Assembly: GCF_004768545.1 (NCBI RefSeq) | Contig: NZ_CP038635.1 | Coordinates: 1,612,001-1,676,000 of the forward strand | DNA length: 64,000 bases | DNA from: Cupriavidus oxalaticus | Lineage (GTDB): Bacteria > Pseudomonadota > Gammaproteobacteria > Burkholderiales > Burkholderiaceae | Direction of reading: 5' to 3' | Shown: positions 16,929-26,483 of the stretch, in pieces | Layout of the letters: the number at the start of each line of letters is the position of its first letter | Position numbering within the stretch: position 1 is the first letter of the stretch | Notes under the pieces: generated by a model | The model's input: only the letters and a program-made list of their open reading frames with translations | What the model was told of the DNA's origin: nothing | Databases searched by the model: none | Made by a program: the position numbers and the translations under genes

Positions 16929-17831
16929 ATGGAGCTGCGGCATATTCGGTACTTCCTCGCCGTCGCCGACGAGCGCAACGTCACGCGGGCGGCGGAAAGG
17001 CTCGGCATTGGACAGCCGCCCCTCAGCCAGCAGATTCACGCGCTGGAGGAGGAGTTGGGCGTCAAGCTGTTTCGCCGGACCGGGCATGGCGTGGTACTGA
17101 CGGAAGCGGGCGAGGCGTTCGCAACGGATGCCAGGCGCATCCTCCATGACACGCGCACAGCCGTAGAAAAAGCGCAAAGCGCCGGACGGGGCGAGATCGG
17201 GCGACTCAATATCGGATTTACCGGCTCCGCCGCGTTCAACCCGGTGGTCTCCAGGCTGATCCGCGCGTTTCGGCAGGATTACCCCAACGTTGTCCTCACC
17301 CTGGCGGAAGGCAATACATCCCAGCTCCTCGCCTTTCTCAACGATGGCCGGGTCGATGTGGCCTTTGTCCGATTGAGCGGGCAGTCGCCGGCCGGGGTTC
17401 AACTGCAGCACATTGCGGTGGAACCGATGAAGGTCGTGCTCCCTGCAACCCATCCACTTGCCAGGCGGCGCCGGATATCCCTCGACGCACTGGCGGAAGA
17501 CCAGTTTGTCCTGCTGCCCCGCGAAGCGAGTCCGACCTTGCATGACGTCATTGTGGGCGCTTGCAAGCAGGCCGGATTTGATCTCATCGCCGGGCAGCAA
17601 GCGCCGCAGCTCTCTTCGGTCGTCAATCTCGTGGCAGCGGAGTTCGGCGTTTCCATCGTTCCTGCCTCGGTTTGCCAGATACAGGTCGAGGGCGTTGTCT
17701 ATAAGGACATCGTTGGCAGCCCGGTCTCGATCCGGCTGGCACTGGCTTCCCGGATCGAGTCGACGCCTGCGAAAACGGCCAATTTTCTGGCAATGGCTCA
17801 GGGATTCCGTGCCGGCGCCAACGCAGGCTGA
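16929..17831 (+). CDS. LysR-family transcriptional regulator (divergent from sdhCDAB)
   Basis: A 300-residue LysR protein. The winged helix-turn-helix (residues 1-60) reads MELRHIRYFLAVADERNVTRAAERLGIGQPPLSQQI in family style, followed by a linker helix and a two-lobed periplasmic-binding-like effector domain (about 90-295). The subgroup resembles BenM/CatR-like regulators of aromatic or carboxylate genes. It diverges from sdhC and is preceded by the GATAT cluster, so autoregulation is likely; whether it controls sdh is unproven. The next + strand gene is another LysR. Confidence 0.88.
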   Translation: MELRHIRYFLAVADERNVTRAAERLGIGQPPLSQQIHALEEELGVKLFRRTGHGVVLTEAGEAFATDARRILHDTRTAVEKAQSAGRGEIGRLNIGFTGSAAFNPVVSRLIRAFRQDYPNVVLTLAEGNTSQLLAFLNDGRVDVAFVRLSGQSPAGVQLQHIAVEPMKVVLPATHPLARRRRISLDALAEDQFVLLPREASPTLHDVIVGACKQAGFDLIAGQQAPQLSSVVNLVAAEFGVSIVPASVCQIQVEGVVYKDIVGSPVSIRLALASRIESTPAKTANFLAMAQGFRAGANAG

Positions 17832-17964
17832 GCCGTAGGGCACCGCAGTCGTTCGAACGGACGCGCCGGGCACGCAGGTACAATCCCCGGAAAATCGACA
17901 CATAAATAAGAGGGGACAACACCATGACTGGTGTGGTTTCAGGCCGCCTGGCGCAGAGGTGCCC

Positions 17965-18876
17965 TTGAATACACGTTTCATCGAGGCCTTCATGTGGGTC
18001 GCGCGGCTTGGCAGCTTCCGCGCCGCTGCCGACCACCTGCACATCACGCAGGCTGCCATGTCGAACCGCATCGCCTCGCTCGAGCAGGAAATTGGAGCCC
18101 GCGTCTTTGAACGCGAGGCCCGCGACCTGCGGCTGACGCCGGTTGGCCTGCGCCTGCTCAGCTATGGCGAGCGGATGCTCGAACTGCAGCGCGAGATCAT
18201 GGTGCTGGGCCGCTCCGACCAGCAACTGCTCGGGCTGGTGCGCATCGGCGCCATCGAAACCGTGGTGCATACCTGGCTGGTCGACTTCCTGCGGCACCTG
18301 AGTTCGACCTATCCCGGCATCGAGGTGCAGATCACCTCCGAGACGACGGAAGGGCTGCACAAGAGCCTGCGCGCCGGCGCCATCGATATCGCGCTGCAGA
18401 CCGACACCGCTGTCGGCGAAGGCATTGCCAGCATGCCCTGCCTGCCGATGGCGATGGGCTGGGTTGGCCCGCCGGGCGAGCCGCAGCCGGGTGAGGGCGT
18501 GCTGGCCGGGCTGCTGCAGCATCCGACCATCACCATGAGCCGGGGCTCGCAACCCCATGTTGCGCTCAAGGAGCTGTATCGCAAGGCCGGACTGCCGGTG
18601 GGCAAGGTGCATTGCGTCAGCTCGATCGCTGCCATTGTCAGGCTGGTCAGGGGCGGTTTCGGCAATGCCCTGATGCCGCTGGCGCCGGTGCGCGAGCAGG
18701 TGGAGCGTGGCGAACTGCGCCTGCTTGCCTGCGATGTCCCGCTGCCACCGCAGCGCGTCGTGGTCAGCTATCACGACCACGGCGTTTCCGAGGCCATCCG
18801 TTTCGTTGCCGAACTGGCCTGCCGCGAATCGGACCGGTTCGTCGAGTCGCTGCCCGCACCATATTCGGGTGCCTAG
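17965..18876 (+). CDS. LysR-family transcriptional regulator (upstream of amidase cluster)
   Basis: A LysR protein of about 303 residues with the motif NTRFIEAFMWVARLGSFRAAADHLHITQAAMSNRI at its N-terminus (wHTH) and an effector domain after residue 90. I start at TTG 17965 because CAGAGGTG ends four bases before it; a GTG at 17959 overlaps that ribosome-binding site and is less likely. It is followed on the same strand by the EthD-like protein, MFS transporter, DUF2848 protein and amidase, and is their most likely regulator. Effector unknown. Confidence 0.85.
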   Translation: MNTRFIEAFMWVARLGSFRAAADHLHITQAAMSNRIASLEQEIGARVFEREARDLRLTPVGLRLLSYGERMLELQREIMVLGRSDQQLLGLVRIGAIETVVHTWLVDFLRHLSSTYPGIEVQITSETTEGLHKSLRAGAIDIALQTDTAVGEGIASMPCLPMAMGWVGPPGEPQPGEGVLAGLLQHPTITMSRGSQPHVALKELYRKAGLPVGKVHCVSSIAAIVRLVRGGFGNALMPLAPVREQVERGELRLLACDVPLPPQRVVVSYHDHGVSEAIRFVAELACRESDRFVESLPAPYSGA

Positions 18877-19037
18877 AGCGGCCATTGCGCCAGCCTGGTG
18901 CGGTTTCCCGGCCGCATCCACAAGAAAAACTGATCGGAGGGACCAACAATTTCCCGTTTGTCCTGACTCGCTGCTGCAACGATCATCGACTCATCCGCCG
19001 AACACGGCGATCACCCCATCAGAGGAGATAGAGTCAG

Positions 19038-19706
19038 ATGAGCAATCCTGCGGCCATTCCCCAACATGGCTTGTTGTTCGTCGCGTCCGATGTGGACGCG
19101 GCGGATGAAGCCGATTTCAACCTGTGGTACGACCGCGAACACGTAGAGGAGCGTGCGCGCGTGCCGGGCTTTATCTCGGCCGCGCGTTACCAGGCGGTGC
19201 ACGGCGGCCCGAAGTACCTTGGCCTCTATCGCACCGAATCGCTGGCCGCGTTCACCTCGGCCGCCTACAGGCAAGCCTTCCGGCACCAGACCCCGTGGTC
19301 GGTCACCAATCTCGGGCGCATGCGCAGGCCGATGCGCCGCGTGTGCGCGGTCAACGCCTCGGTGGGGCAGGGCAGCGGCAGCTGGATCGCGGTCCTTCCA
19401 CTGCCGCGTGCAGACGATGCCGTGTCCCTCATCGAACGGGCCGGCGAGGTTGGAGATGAACTCTCGCTGCGCGCGGGGTATGTCCGCTCCTATCTTCTGG
19501 TCCCCGACGACGAACTCAGTCAACCCTTGCCCAACGAGAGCCTGGAAGGCCGCGAGCTGCTTCCCCTGTTCGTCGTGGAGAGCAGCGATGAACAGGCAAG
19601 CGAGCTTGCGCTGAGCATCGCGGCGCAGGGCCTGCACGCCGATGCCGCAGGCGCAACGCGCTACATCCTCAAGTGGAAACTCTACGCAAAGGAACTGACG
19701 TCATGA
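19038..19706 (+). CDS. EthD/DUF4286-like ferredoxin-fold protein
   Basis: A 222-residue protein with a strong GAGGAG upstream. The N-terminal half (LLFVASDVDAADEADFNLWYDREHVEERARVPGF) matches the dimeric alpha-beta-barrel pattern of EthD/DUF4286-type proteins, including the Trp-Tyr-x-x-Glu-His core, and the second half repeats a similar beta-alpha pattern. No signal or membrane segment. Its stop overlaps the MFS start (ATGA), so the two are translationally coupled. In catabolic clusters such proteins are often small isomerases, monooxygenases or accessory factors; the exact activity is not known. Confidence 0.7.
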   Translation: MSNPAAIPQHGLLFVASDVDAADEADFNLWYDREHVEERARVPGFISAARYQAVHGGPKYLGLYRTESLAAFTSAAYRQAFRHQTPWSVTNLGRMRRPMRRVCAVNASVGQGSGSWIAVLPLPRADDAVSLIERAGEVGDELSLRAGYVRSYLLVPDDELSQPLPNESLEGRELLPLFVVESSDEQASELALSIAAQGLHADAAGATRYILKWKLYAKELTS

Positions 19707-21061
19707 GCGAAATGATCTCTACGGCAGCCGACGTCGGCTCCGCAGCCGGCGCGCACGAGGCAAATGCAAACGCAAACGCCAACGCCAACGCCAGCGCAAG
19801 GATGCGCCGCCTGGCCGCGGCCAGCTCGATCGGGACCACGCTGGAGTGGTACGACTTTACCGTCTACAACCTGATGGCGGCGCTGGTCTTCAACGTCATC
19901 TTCTTTCCGTCCTTCGATCCGCTCACGGGCACGATCCTGGCGTTTTCCACGTATGCCGTCGGCTATGTGTCCCGGCCGCTCGGCGGCATGGTGTTCGGCC
20001 ATCTTGGCGACAAGCTCGGCCGCCGCTTTGTGCTGGTGACCACGCTGATCCTGATGGGCATCGCCACCGGCGTGATGGGCCTGTTGCCGACCTATGCATC
20101 GTGGGGCATCTGGAGCCCGCTGCTGCTGGTGGCACTGCGCTTTGTGCAGGGCGCCGCCATCGGTGGCGAGTGGGCCGGCGCGGTGCTGCTGGCGATGGAG
20201 CACGGCAGGCAGGACCAGCGTGGGCGCAACGCGTCCTTTACGCAGGTAGGTCCGTCGGCCGGCACGCTGCTGGGCACCGGCTTCATTGCGCTGGTGTCGC
20301 TGTTCCTGAGCCCGGAGGACTTCCTGGCGTGGGGCTGGCGCATTCCGTTCGTTTCCAGCGTGGCGCTGGTGGTGTTCGGCTTGTGGCTGCGGCGCGGCGT
20401 CGAGGAAACGCCGGCGTTCAAGGAAATGGCTGCGCACAATGCGCAGGCCAAGACCCCGCTGAAGGAAGTGTTCGTCTCGCACTGGCGGCGCCTGCTGGTG
20501 GCCGGCGGCGTGCGGATCGGCTCGGACGTGCTCTATGCGCTGGTCGTGGTGTTTACGCTGACCTATGTCACCAGCGTGCTGCACCTGTCGCGACCGCTGG
20601 CACTGACCGCGACCATGCTGGGCGCGGCCGGCAATGCGCTGACGGTGCCGCTGTTCGGTGCGCTGTCCGACAAGCTCGGCCGCCGGCCGGTCTACATCGT
20701 CGGGGCGCTGCTGGGGATCGTATGGGCGTTCGTGTTCTTCGTGCTGATGGACAGCAGCCAGCCGTGGCAGATCTGCGTGGCGGTGGTGCTGGGGCTGCAG
20801 ATCCACGCCGTCATGTACGGCCCGCAGGCAGCGTTCGTGACCGAGCAGTTTCCGACGCGGGTGCGCTATGCAGGCTCGTCCCTGGCCTACACCCTGGCAG
20901 GCATCCTCGGCGGCGGCTTCGCTCCGCTCATCATCACCAGCCTGTACAAGGCGTACGGCACGACCGGCGCGGTGTCGCTCTACGTCTGCGCGGCACTGGG
21001 CGTGACGCTGGTTGCGCTGCTGGTTGCCCGCGAAACGGCGCACAAGCCGCTCGAACACTAG
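19703..21061 (+). CDS. MFS transporter, metabolite:H+ symporter type
   Basis: A 452-residue, twelve-helix major facilitator of the metabolite:H+ symporter family (KgtP/ProP/ShiA relatives). Landmarks are SSIGTTLEWYDFTVYNLMAAL in the first helix, the loop GHLGDKLGRRFVLV, RFVQGAAIGGEWAGA and the second-half loop GALSDKLGRRPVY. ATG 19703 overlaps the previous stop. The N-terminal tail holds an Ala-Asn repeat encoded by hexamers at 19760-19795. The substrate is probably the compound handled by the downstream DUF2848 protein and amidase; the family suggests a carboxylate or amide. Confidence 0.88.
   Translation: MSEMISTAADVGSAAGAHEANANANANANASARMRRLAAASSIGTTLEWYDFTVYNLMAALVFNVIFFPSFDPLTGTILAFSTYAVGYVSRPLGGMVFGHLGDKLGRRFVLVTTLILMGIATGVMGLLPTYASWGIWSPLLLVALRFVQGAAIGGEWAGAVLLAMEHGRQDQRGRNASFTQVGPSAGTLLGTGFIALVSLFLSPEDFLAWGWRIPFVSSVALVVFGLWLRRGVEETPAFKEMAAHNAQAKTPLKEVFVSHWRRLLVAGGVRIGSDVLYALVVVFTLTYVTSVLHLSRPLALTATMLGAAGNALTVPLFGALSDKLGRRPVYIVGALLGIVWAFVFFVLMDSSQPWQICVAVVLGLQIHAVMYGPQAAFVTEQFPTRVRYAGSSLAYTLAGILGGGFAPLIITSLYKAYGTTGAVSLYVCAALGVTLVALLVARETAHKPLEH
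19760..19795 (+). repeat. Hexanucleotide repeat coding Ala-Asn
   Basis: Six GC(A/C)-A(A/G)(C/T) hexamers in tandem code Ala-Asn (the last Ala-Ser) in the MFS N-terminal tail. Length changes would keep frame, so it could vary in tail length but not switch the gene off. Confidence 0.6.
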
Positions 21062-21150
21062 GCCGGCCATGGCCCGCCGGCTTGTCCGGCGGGCCGCGCC
21101 CAGCGGCTGCGTTCCGCTCGCAGCCCCATCATTCCAACCACTTGTACCGT

Positions 21151-21840
21151 ATGCCTACTTTGGAATTCCAGCTCGCCGGCGAAGGACCGCTGGCGCTGCA
21201 TATCGACCGGCTCGTCATTGCCGGCTGGACCGGGCGCGATGCCGACGCCGTCAACCACCACATCCGGGAACTCGAAGAGATCGGCGTGAAGCCGCCGTCG
21301 ACCGTCCCGTGCTTCTACCCGCTTGCCGCGTCGCTGCTGACGACCGCGCCGTTGCTGGAAGTGCCGCGGGAGGATTCATCGGGCGAGATCGAGTTCGTGC
21401 TGATGGCGGGCCCCGACGCGCTCTATGTCGGCGTGGGCTCGGACCATACCGATCGCAAGGTCGAGGCCTATGACGTCACCGTCTCCAAGCAGATGTGCGC
21501 CAAGCCGGTCGGCAGCAAGGTCTGGCGCTTCGACGATGTCGCGGCGCACTGGGACCGGCTCGAGATGCGCTGCTGGCGCACCCGGCATGGCGTGCGCGAG
21601 CTTTACCAGGAAGGGCTGGTGACGCGCCTGCTCGATCCGCGTGACCTGATCCGGCGCTTGCACGGCGATGTGCATGGCGCAGACGCGCTACCGCCCGGTA
21701 CCGCGATGTTCTGCGGCACTCAGGCCGTGATCGGGGAACTGGGAGGCGGGGAGGCGTTCGAAGTCGAGCTGCACGATCCGGTATTGCGGCGTTCGCTACG
21801 CCATGCGTACCGCGTGGCAAGCCTGGAGGTGGCTCCTTGA
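21151..21840 (+). CDS. DUF2848 family protein
   Basis: A 229-residue soluble protein starting at ATG 21151, 89 bases after the MFS stop. It has the DUF2848 pattern: LVIAGWTGRDADAVNHHIRELEEIGV near the N-terminus, then YVGVGSDHTDRKVEAYDVTVSKQMCAKPV in the middle, and a late FCGT. This family has a fumarylacetoacetase-like layout and is commonly found next to amidases. Its stop TGA shares a base with the amidase ATG, so the two are coupled. Probably a hydrolase or isomerase for the same substrate; activity not shown. Confidence 0.78.
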   Translation: MPTLEFQLAGEGPLALHIDRLVIAGWTGRDADAVNHHIRELEEIGVKPPSTVPCFYPLAASLLTTAPLLEVPREDSSGEIEFVLMAGPDALYVGVGSDHTDRKVEAYDVTVSKQMCAKPVGSKVWRFDDVAAHWDRLEMRCWRTRHGVRELYQEGLVTRLLDPRDLIRRLHGDVHGADALPPGTAMFCGTQAVIGELGGGEAFEVELHDPVLRRSLRHAYRVASLEVAP

Positions 21841-23174
21841 TGCGTACCGATCTTCCCACCATCGCCGAACTGGCCGCCAGCCTGGATGCCGGGCGGACGA
21901 CCAGCGTCGCGCTGACCGAACAGGCGCTGGCGCGTATCGACAGCCATCGCAAGTCGGGCGGCGCGGCTTTCGTCGAGGTCGATGACAAGGGCGCCCTGGC
22001 GGCGGCCGCGGCGGCAGACCAGGCGCGTGCCGCCGGCTATGTGGCATCGCCACTGGCCGGCCTGCCGGTGTCCGTCAAGGACTTGTTCGATGTGCGCGGC
22101 CAGGTGACGCGGGCCGGCTCAAAGGCGCTGGATGGCGCCGCTGCGGCCGCCGATGCGCCGGCCGTGGCGCGCCTGCGCGCGGCAGGCGCGGTGCTGATCG
22201 GGCGCACCAACATGAGCGAGTTCGCGTTTTCCGGGCTTGGCCTGAACCCGCACTACGGTACGCCCCGCACGCCGTTCGACGAAGCCTGCATCGCCGGGGG
22301 CTCGACCTCGGGCGGCGCCGTCAGCGTGGCGCTCGACATGGCCGTGGCCGCGCTCGGTACCGACACGGGCGGCTCGATCCGCATCCCGAGCGCATTCTGC
22401 GGGCTGACGGGCTTCAAGCCCAGCGCAAGGCGCGTGCCGCTGGCGGGCGCCGTGCCGTTGTCGACCTCGCTCGACTCGGCCGGCCCGCTGGCGCGTTCGG
22501 TGGCTTGCTGCGCGGCCTTCGATGCGGTCCTCAGCGGCGAAACGCTCGACAGCGAGCCCGCTGCGCTCGCCGGCCTGCGCCTGTACGTGACGCGCGATTT
22601 CGTCACCGAGGGTCTGGACAGCGAAGTCGCGCGTGGTTTCGACGCAGCGCTTGCCAGCCTGTCCCGGCACGGTGCGCACGTCATCCCGTTCGATTTCCCC
22701 GAACTGCACCACCTGCCCACGATCAACGCCGGCGGCGGCCTGACCGCGGCCGAGGCGTGGCACTGGCATCGCGCGCTGCTGGACGAGCGCGGCGCTGCCT
22801 ACGATCCGCGTGTGGCGACACGGATACGCCGCGGCCAGCAACAGGGCGCTGCCGACTATCTGACGCTGCTGAAAGAACGGGAAGCGATGCGCCAGAGCGC
22901 AGCCAAGCTGCTGCGCGATGCCGACGCCTGGCTGATGCCGACCGTTGCCGTCCGGCCGCCGCGGCTCGATGCACTCGGCAGCGATGAGGCCTTCTTTTCG
23001 ATCAACGGGCTAGTGCTTCGCAATCCCAGCGTCATCAACTTCCTCGATGGCTGTGCGGTATCGCTACCGCTCCCCGCAGCCGTGCCGGGCGTCGCGCTCA
23101 GCGTCTGTGGCTTGAACGGTGCCGACGCGCGCATCCTGCAGGTTGCCGGGGCGATCGAAAGGGGCCTTTGCTGA
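21840..23174 (+). CDS. Amidase-signature hydrolase
   Basis: A 444-residue amidase-signature enzyme (GatA/AtzF-like). The Ser-cis-Ser-Lys triad is visible: Lys80 in LPVSVKDLFDV, Ser155 in AGGSTSGGAV and Ser179 in TDTGGSIRIPSAFCG. ATG 21840 overlaps the previous stop (TGATG), with GGAGG upstream. Last gene of a set with the MFS transporter and DUF2848 protein, suggesting uptake and hydrolysis of a small amide or ester. It faces a convergent oxidoreductase. Substrate unknown; not a GatA subunit, since GatB/GatC are absent. Confidence 0.9.
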   Translation: MRTDLPTIAELAASLDAGRTTSVALTEQALARIDSHRKSGGAAFVEVDDKGALAAAAAADQARAAGYVASPLAGLPVSVKDLFDVRGQVTRAGSKALDGAAAAADAPAVARLRAAGAVLIGRTNMSEFAFSGLGLNPHYGTPRTPFDEACIAGGSTSGGAVSVALDMAVAALGTDTGGSIRIPSAFCGLTGFKPSARRVPLAGAVPLSTSLDSAGPLARSVACCAAFDAVLSGETLDSEPAALAGLRLYVTRDFVTEGLDSEVARGFDAALASLSRHGAHVIPFDFPELHHLPTINAGGGLTAAEAWHWHRALLDERGAAYDPRVATRIRRGQQQGAADYLTLLKEREAMRQSAAKLLRDADAWLMPTVAVRPPRLDALGSDEAFFSINGLVLRNPSVINFLDGCAVSLPLPAAVPGVALSVCGLNGADARILQVAGAIERGLC

Positions 23175-23241
23175 AGGCATCGTGCGCGCGTGCGCAAGAC
23201 ATCGGGTTGCCGGCCGCCGCTGGTTATGCAGCGGCCGTTGA

Positions 23242-24255
23242 TCAGATGTCCAGCACGATCTTGCCGATGTGCTGATTCGCTTCCTGGTAGCGAAAGGCGT
23301 CGGCCATCGCTTCCAGCGGGAAATGCCGGTCGATGACCGGGCGGATGCCGGTGGTATTCAAGGCACGCACCATGTCGAGCTGGTGCTGGCGGCTCCCCAC
23401 CAGCAGCCCCGTCAGCCGCAGGTGCTTGCGCAGCAGCTGGGTGACGGTGACCGGCCCGGTCGGGTTTCCCAGTGACCCGATCACGGCGATATGTCCGCCG
23501 ACACGGGCTGCCGTCATCGACTGGTCCAGGGTGGCGGCGCCGCCAACCTCGATGACATGGTCTGCGCCTGCGCCATCCGTCATCTCGCGTACTGCCTCGC
23601 CCCACTGCGCCGTCTTGCGATAGTTGATCAGGCAGTCTGCGCCAAGCTTGTGCAGCCTGGCCAGCTTCTCGTCCGAGGATGAGGTGGCGATCACCCGCGC
23701 GCCGGCCGCCTTGGCGAATTGCAGCGCAAAGACCGATACGCCGCCGGTGCCGAGTACCAGCACGGTCTCTCCCGGCTTCAAGCCGCCATCGGCAAACAAT
23801 GCCCGCCAGGCAGTCAGGCCGGCCGTGGTCAGCGTGGCGGCCTCGGCATGGCTGTAGCCGTGTGGAGCATGCGTGAAGCACGCTTCGGGCAACGTCACAA
23901 CCTCCCGCGCAAAGCCGTCGACGCCATCCCCGGGGACGGTAGCAAAATCGCACAGGAACGGCCCTCCGTCATGCCACGTCGGAAAAAAGGTGCTGACAAC
24001 ATGGTCGCCGACCGAGAATGTCTTCACGCCGGCACCAACGGCGGTGACTTCACCGGCGCCGTCCGCCATCGGAATGCGCCTTTGCGCCAGGGCCCGACGG
24101 CCTGAAACCACGGCGTAGTCATGATAGTTGAGCGAACTCGCATGGATGCGCACGGTGATCTCCCCCGGTCCGGGAGGGGCGGCCGTGGCTTCCCCGACGA
24201 CGATGCGCTCGAAACCGGCAGGTGGATCGAGATATATGGCTTTTGCAGCAGTCAA
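23242..24255 (-). CDS. Zinc-independent alcohol dehydrogenase/quinone oxidoreductase (MDR)
   Basis: A 337-residue medium-chain dehydrogenase/reductase. The GroES-like N-terminal domain has SSLNYHDYAVVSGR and MADGAGEV, and the nucleotide-binding motif is VLVLGTGGVSVFALQFAKAAGARVIATSSSDEK. The catalytic-zinc Cys (GHE/C) pattern is missing at the usual place, so it is of quinone-oxidoreductase/AdhP-like type. Convergent with the amidase gene and divergent from the Bug gene at 24546. Probably NAD(P)H-dependent reduction of an enone, aldehyde or ketone; substrate not decided. Confidence 0.85.
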   Translation of the reverse strand: MTAAKAIYLDPPAGFERIVVGEATAAPPGPGEITVRIHASSLNYHDYAVVSGRRALAQRRIPMADGAGEVTAVGAGVKTFSVGDHVVSTFFPTWHDGGPFLCDFATVPGDGVDGFAREVVTLPEACFTHAPHGYSHAEAATLTTAGLTAWRALFADGGLKPGETVLVLGTGGVSVFALQFAKAAGARVIATSSSDEKLARLHKLGADCLINYRKTAQWGEAVREMTDGAGADHVIEVGGAATLDQSMTAARVGGHIAVIGSLGNPTGPVTVTQLLRKHLRLTGLLVGSRQHQLDMVRALNTTGIRPVIDRHFPLEAMADAFRYQEANQHIGKIVLDI

Positions 24256-24545
24256 GGCATTCCCCAGGTCGCCGACAGAAGATGCGGGCCGAGTTTAGCT
24301 GCCGAACGCCGGAAAGACCACCGGCTCGTCAGGGTGGCTTGCCAGATCTCTACAGGGTTTTCCCTCTGTTTGCGCGAATTGGTAAAAGCATGTCGTGATC
24401 GGCCTAGCCGGTTGACGTGCCGCGCTCCGAGAATAGAAAAAAAGAGGTGAGCAGTCCTCACGCGCGTGGCCCGTGGTGCGATATGCCGCTTCCGTCATCG
24501 ACAAAGCTTTCCAAACACGCAAAGCAGCAATCAAGAGGTACAGAC

Positions 24546-25541
24546 ATGAAGAAGCAGGCCAATAGCTTATGGTGGCAAGGATGCGCCCTGGCATTCGGTG
24601 TTGGTGTCGTCGGCTGGCTGCCCGTGGCTCACGCCCAGCAGGCCTGGCCAACGAAGCCGATCCGCCTGGTGGTGGCGGGGCCTGCCGGCGGCAGCGCTGA
24701 CGCACTGGCGCGGCTGCTCGCGGAAGGCCTGCATAAGGCATGGAGCAAGCCGGTCATTGTGGAAAACAAGCCTGGTGCGGCCGGTGCGCTGGCGATCAGC
24801 GACATGCAGTCCACCGGCAAGGATGGCCATACCCTCCTGGTCATCCAGGGCGGTGTCGTAAGCGAGGCGCCATTGGCCTACAAGGTCCAGTACAAGCCGT
24901 TTGCAGACCTGAAGCCTCTTGCCCAGATCAGCCGCACGGGGCTGGTGCTGGTTGCCAACAAGGACCTTCCTGTTTCCAACCTGAAGCAGCTTGTGGACTA
25001 TGGCAAGTCGCAAAAAGACGGGCTCGTGTTTGCTTCTTATGCTGCCGGACTGAAGGGGCACACCTCGGGCATATTGCTCGGACAACTCACCCATGTGCCA
25101 ATGCGGCACGTAGGCTACAAGGGCTCTCCACCCGCGTTGAACGACCTGATGGGTGGGCATGTGCCGCTGATGTTCGATGGGGTGACTACCTCGTTGCCGC
25201 TGATCAAGGCGGGGAAGATCAAAGCGATTGCGGTGGCCTATCCGGCCCGGATCGCGGGCCTGGCGGATGTACCTACCTTCAAGGAGCTTGGCTACCCGCA
25301 GCTGGCGCAAGCTGGCTGGTTCGCCGTGTGGTCACGCCCGGATGTCGACCTGGCGGTACAGCAGAAAATCCGCGACGCCACGCTGGCATATTTCAAGCAA
25401 CCCGCCGTGCAGAGTCGCATCAAGGACATGGGCATGGAGCAGGGCGATCCCGCGACGTCGGAAGAGATGATGACGGACCTGAAGCAGGCATACCAGCAAC
25501 AGGCCGCGCTGCTGAAGTCCATCAACTACCAGCCGGAGTAA
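24546..25541 (+). CDS. Bug-family periplasmic solute-binding receptor
   Basis: A 331-residue TctC-like receptor. ATG 24546 has AGAGGT upstream and gives a clear signal peptide ending at AHA. Mature landmarks are QAWPTKPIRLVVAGPAGGSADALAR, the HVGYKGSPPALNDLMGG loop and ADVPTFKELGYPQ. Monocistronic in appearance, with no TctAB genes nearby, and ended by a hairpin at 25547. It diverges from the MDR oxidoreductase. Ligand unknown, likely a carboxylate. Confidence 0.87.
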   Translation: MKKQANSLWWQGCALAFGVGVVGWLPVAHAQQAWPTKPIRLVVAGPAGGSADALARLLAEGLHKAWSKPVIVENKPGAAGALAISDMQSTGKDGHTLLVIQGGVVSEAPLAYKVQYKPFADLKPLAQISRTGLVLVANKDLPVSNLKQLVDYGKSQKDGLVFASYAAGLKGHTSGILLGQLTHVPMRHVGYKGSPPALNDLMGGHVPLMFDGVTTSLPLIKAGKIKAIAVAYPARIAGLADVPTFKELGYPQLAQAGWFAVWSRPDVDLAVQQKIRDATLAYFKQPAVQSRIKDMGMEQGDPATSEEMMTDLKQAYQQQAALLKSINYQPE

Positions 25542-25546
25542 GCAGA

Positions 25547-25577
25547 AGGAGCCGTGAGCGAACTTGCCACGGCTCCT
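25547..25577. terminator. Hairpin between convergent Bug and hydrolase genes
   Basis: Ten-base perfect arms AGGAGCCGTG (25547-25556) and CACGGCTCCT (25568-25577), six bases after the Bug stop. No T-run follows, so it may work with Rho or as a 3' barrier. Confidence 0.5.
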
Positions 25578-25656
25578 CCGGCGTGCATGGCACGATCACC
25601 GGCGCCGCGGGCCATGTCCGTTACGAGCGGCCTGTGGCACCAGGCGGTGATCCGCT

Positions 25657-26217
25657 TTACGAGAGCTCGAGGATGAGCGCTTCCGCCTGCGGCCATTCAC
25701 CATAGCCGGAAGCCGGATTCAGATGCCCGACGTCGCCGAGTTCGACGAAACGGCTTCCCCAGGCCTGCGCCAGGTCGCGGGCGCGCTCGAGGCGAGTCAG
25801 CGGATCGTTGCTGCTTGCCGCAACGATGCTCGGGAACGGCAAGGCGGCGCGAGGGATCGGCAGCCAGCCGTGATCGCGCAGTGTGTCGGTCGCCGGGTAG
25901 CCTGCCGGCATGGGCGTCTCGAGGTCCGCAGGTGCCGCAAGCAGTGCGCCGAGGATCTCGCGTTTGCCGCCTCGGGCTGCCCAATGGACGACCATCATCG
26001 CGCCGGCGCTGTGTGCCACGATGATGACCGGCCCCTCGATAGTAGCCAGGGCGCGCTCGATCGCATCCACCCGGGCAGCGCAGCTCAGCTTGTCTTGCTC
26101 GAGTGGGGCGACGGAGACCACGCGGGGCAGCTTCGCTGCCAGCAGGGTCTGCCAGTGTTCCGGCACATGGTCACGCAGGCCGGGGACGATGAGAACGGTT
26201 GGTGTCGTAGGGTTCAT
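25657..26217 (-). CDS. RBBP9/YdeN-type small alpha/beta hydrolase
   Basis: A 186-residue serine hydrolase of the DUF1234/YdeN (RBBP9) type. The nucleophile is in AHSAGAMM, the acid in ASSNDPLT and the histidine in GDVGHLNPASGYGEWP, which is the typical family ending. The N-terminus VLIVPGLRDHVPEHWQ is also diagnostic. No signal peptide, so cytoplasmic. Substrates of this family are mostly unknown. It lies between a Bug gene and the two-component system without obvious operon partners. Confidence 0.88.
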   Translation of the reverse strand: MNPTTPTVLIVPGLRDHVPEHWQTLLAAKLPRVVSVAPLEQDKLSCAARVDAIERALATIEGPVIIVAHSAGAMMVVHWAARGGKREILGALLAAPADLETPMPAGYPATDTLRDHGWLPIPRAALPFPSIVAASSNDPLTRLERARDLAQAWGSRFVELGDVGHLNPASGYGEWPQAEALILELS

Positions 26218-26483
26218 GTCAGACTTTCAAGATGGCGCGTCACCGATGATGGCGGTTCGCTCCATCTTTCGGTGGCACGGGGATAAGGCTGCGGTGCTCG
26301 ATCAGACAGATCAGCCCTCGTGAGTTTGGATGTTGCGGGCTGCGTCCGCTTGACGGGACGTGACAAGCATTTACCATTTCATGGCACAAAGCTGACACGC
26401 GCGTCTGGATCGCCCTGCCTCCGGGCGAGTGCGGCCGGCTCAAAAAGCAAGAGCCTGCTTCCCCCTCCGATATCCCAAAGGTC

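Noticed and set aside
19846..21150. Open frame inside the MFS gene that continues into the DUF2848 protein
   Set aside because: The first 435 residues are an out-of-frame shadow of the MFS gene; only the part from ATG 21151 has family sequence.
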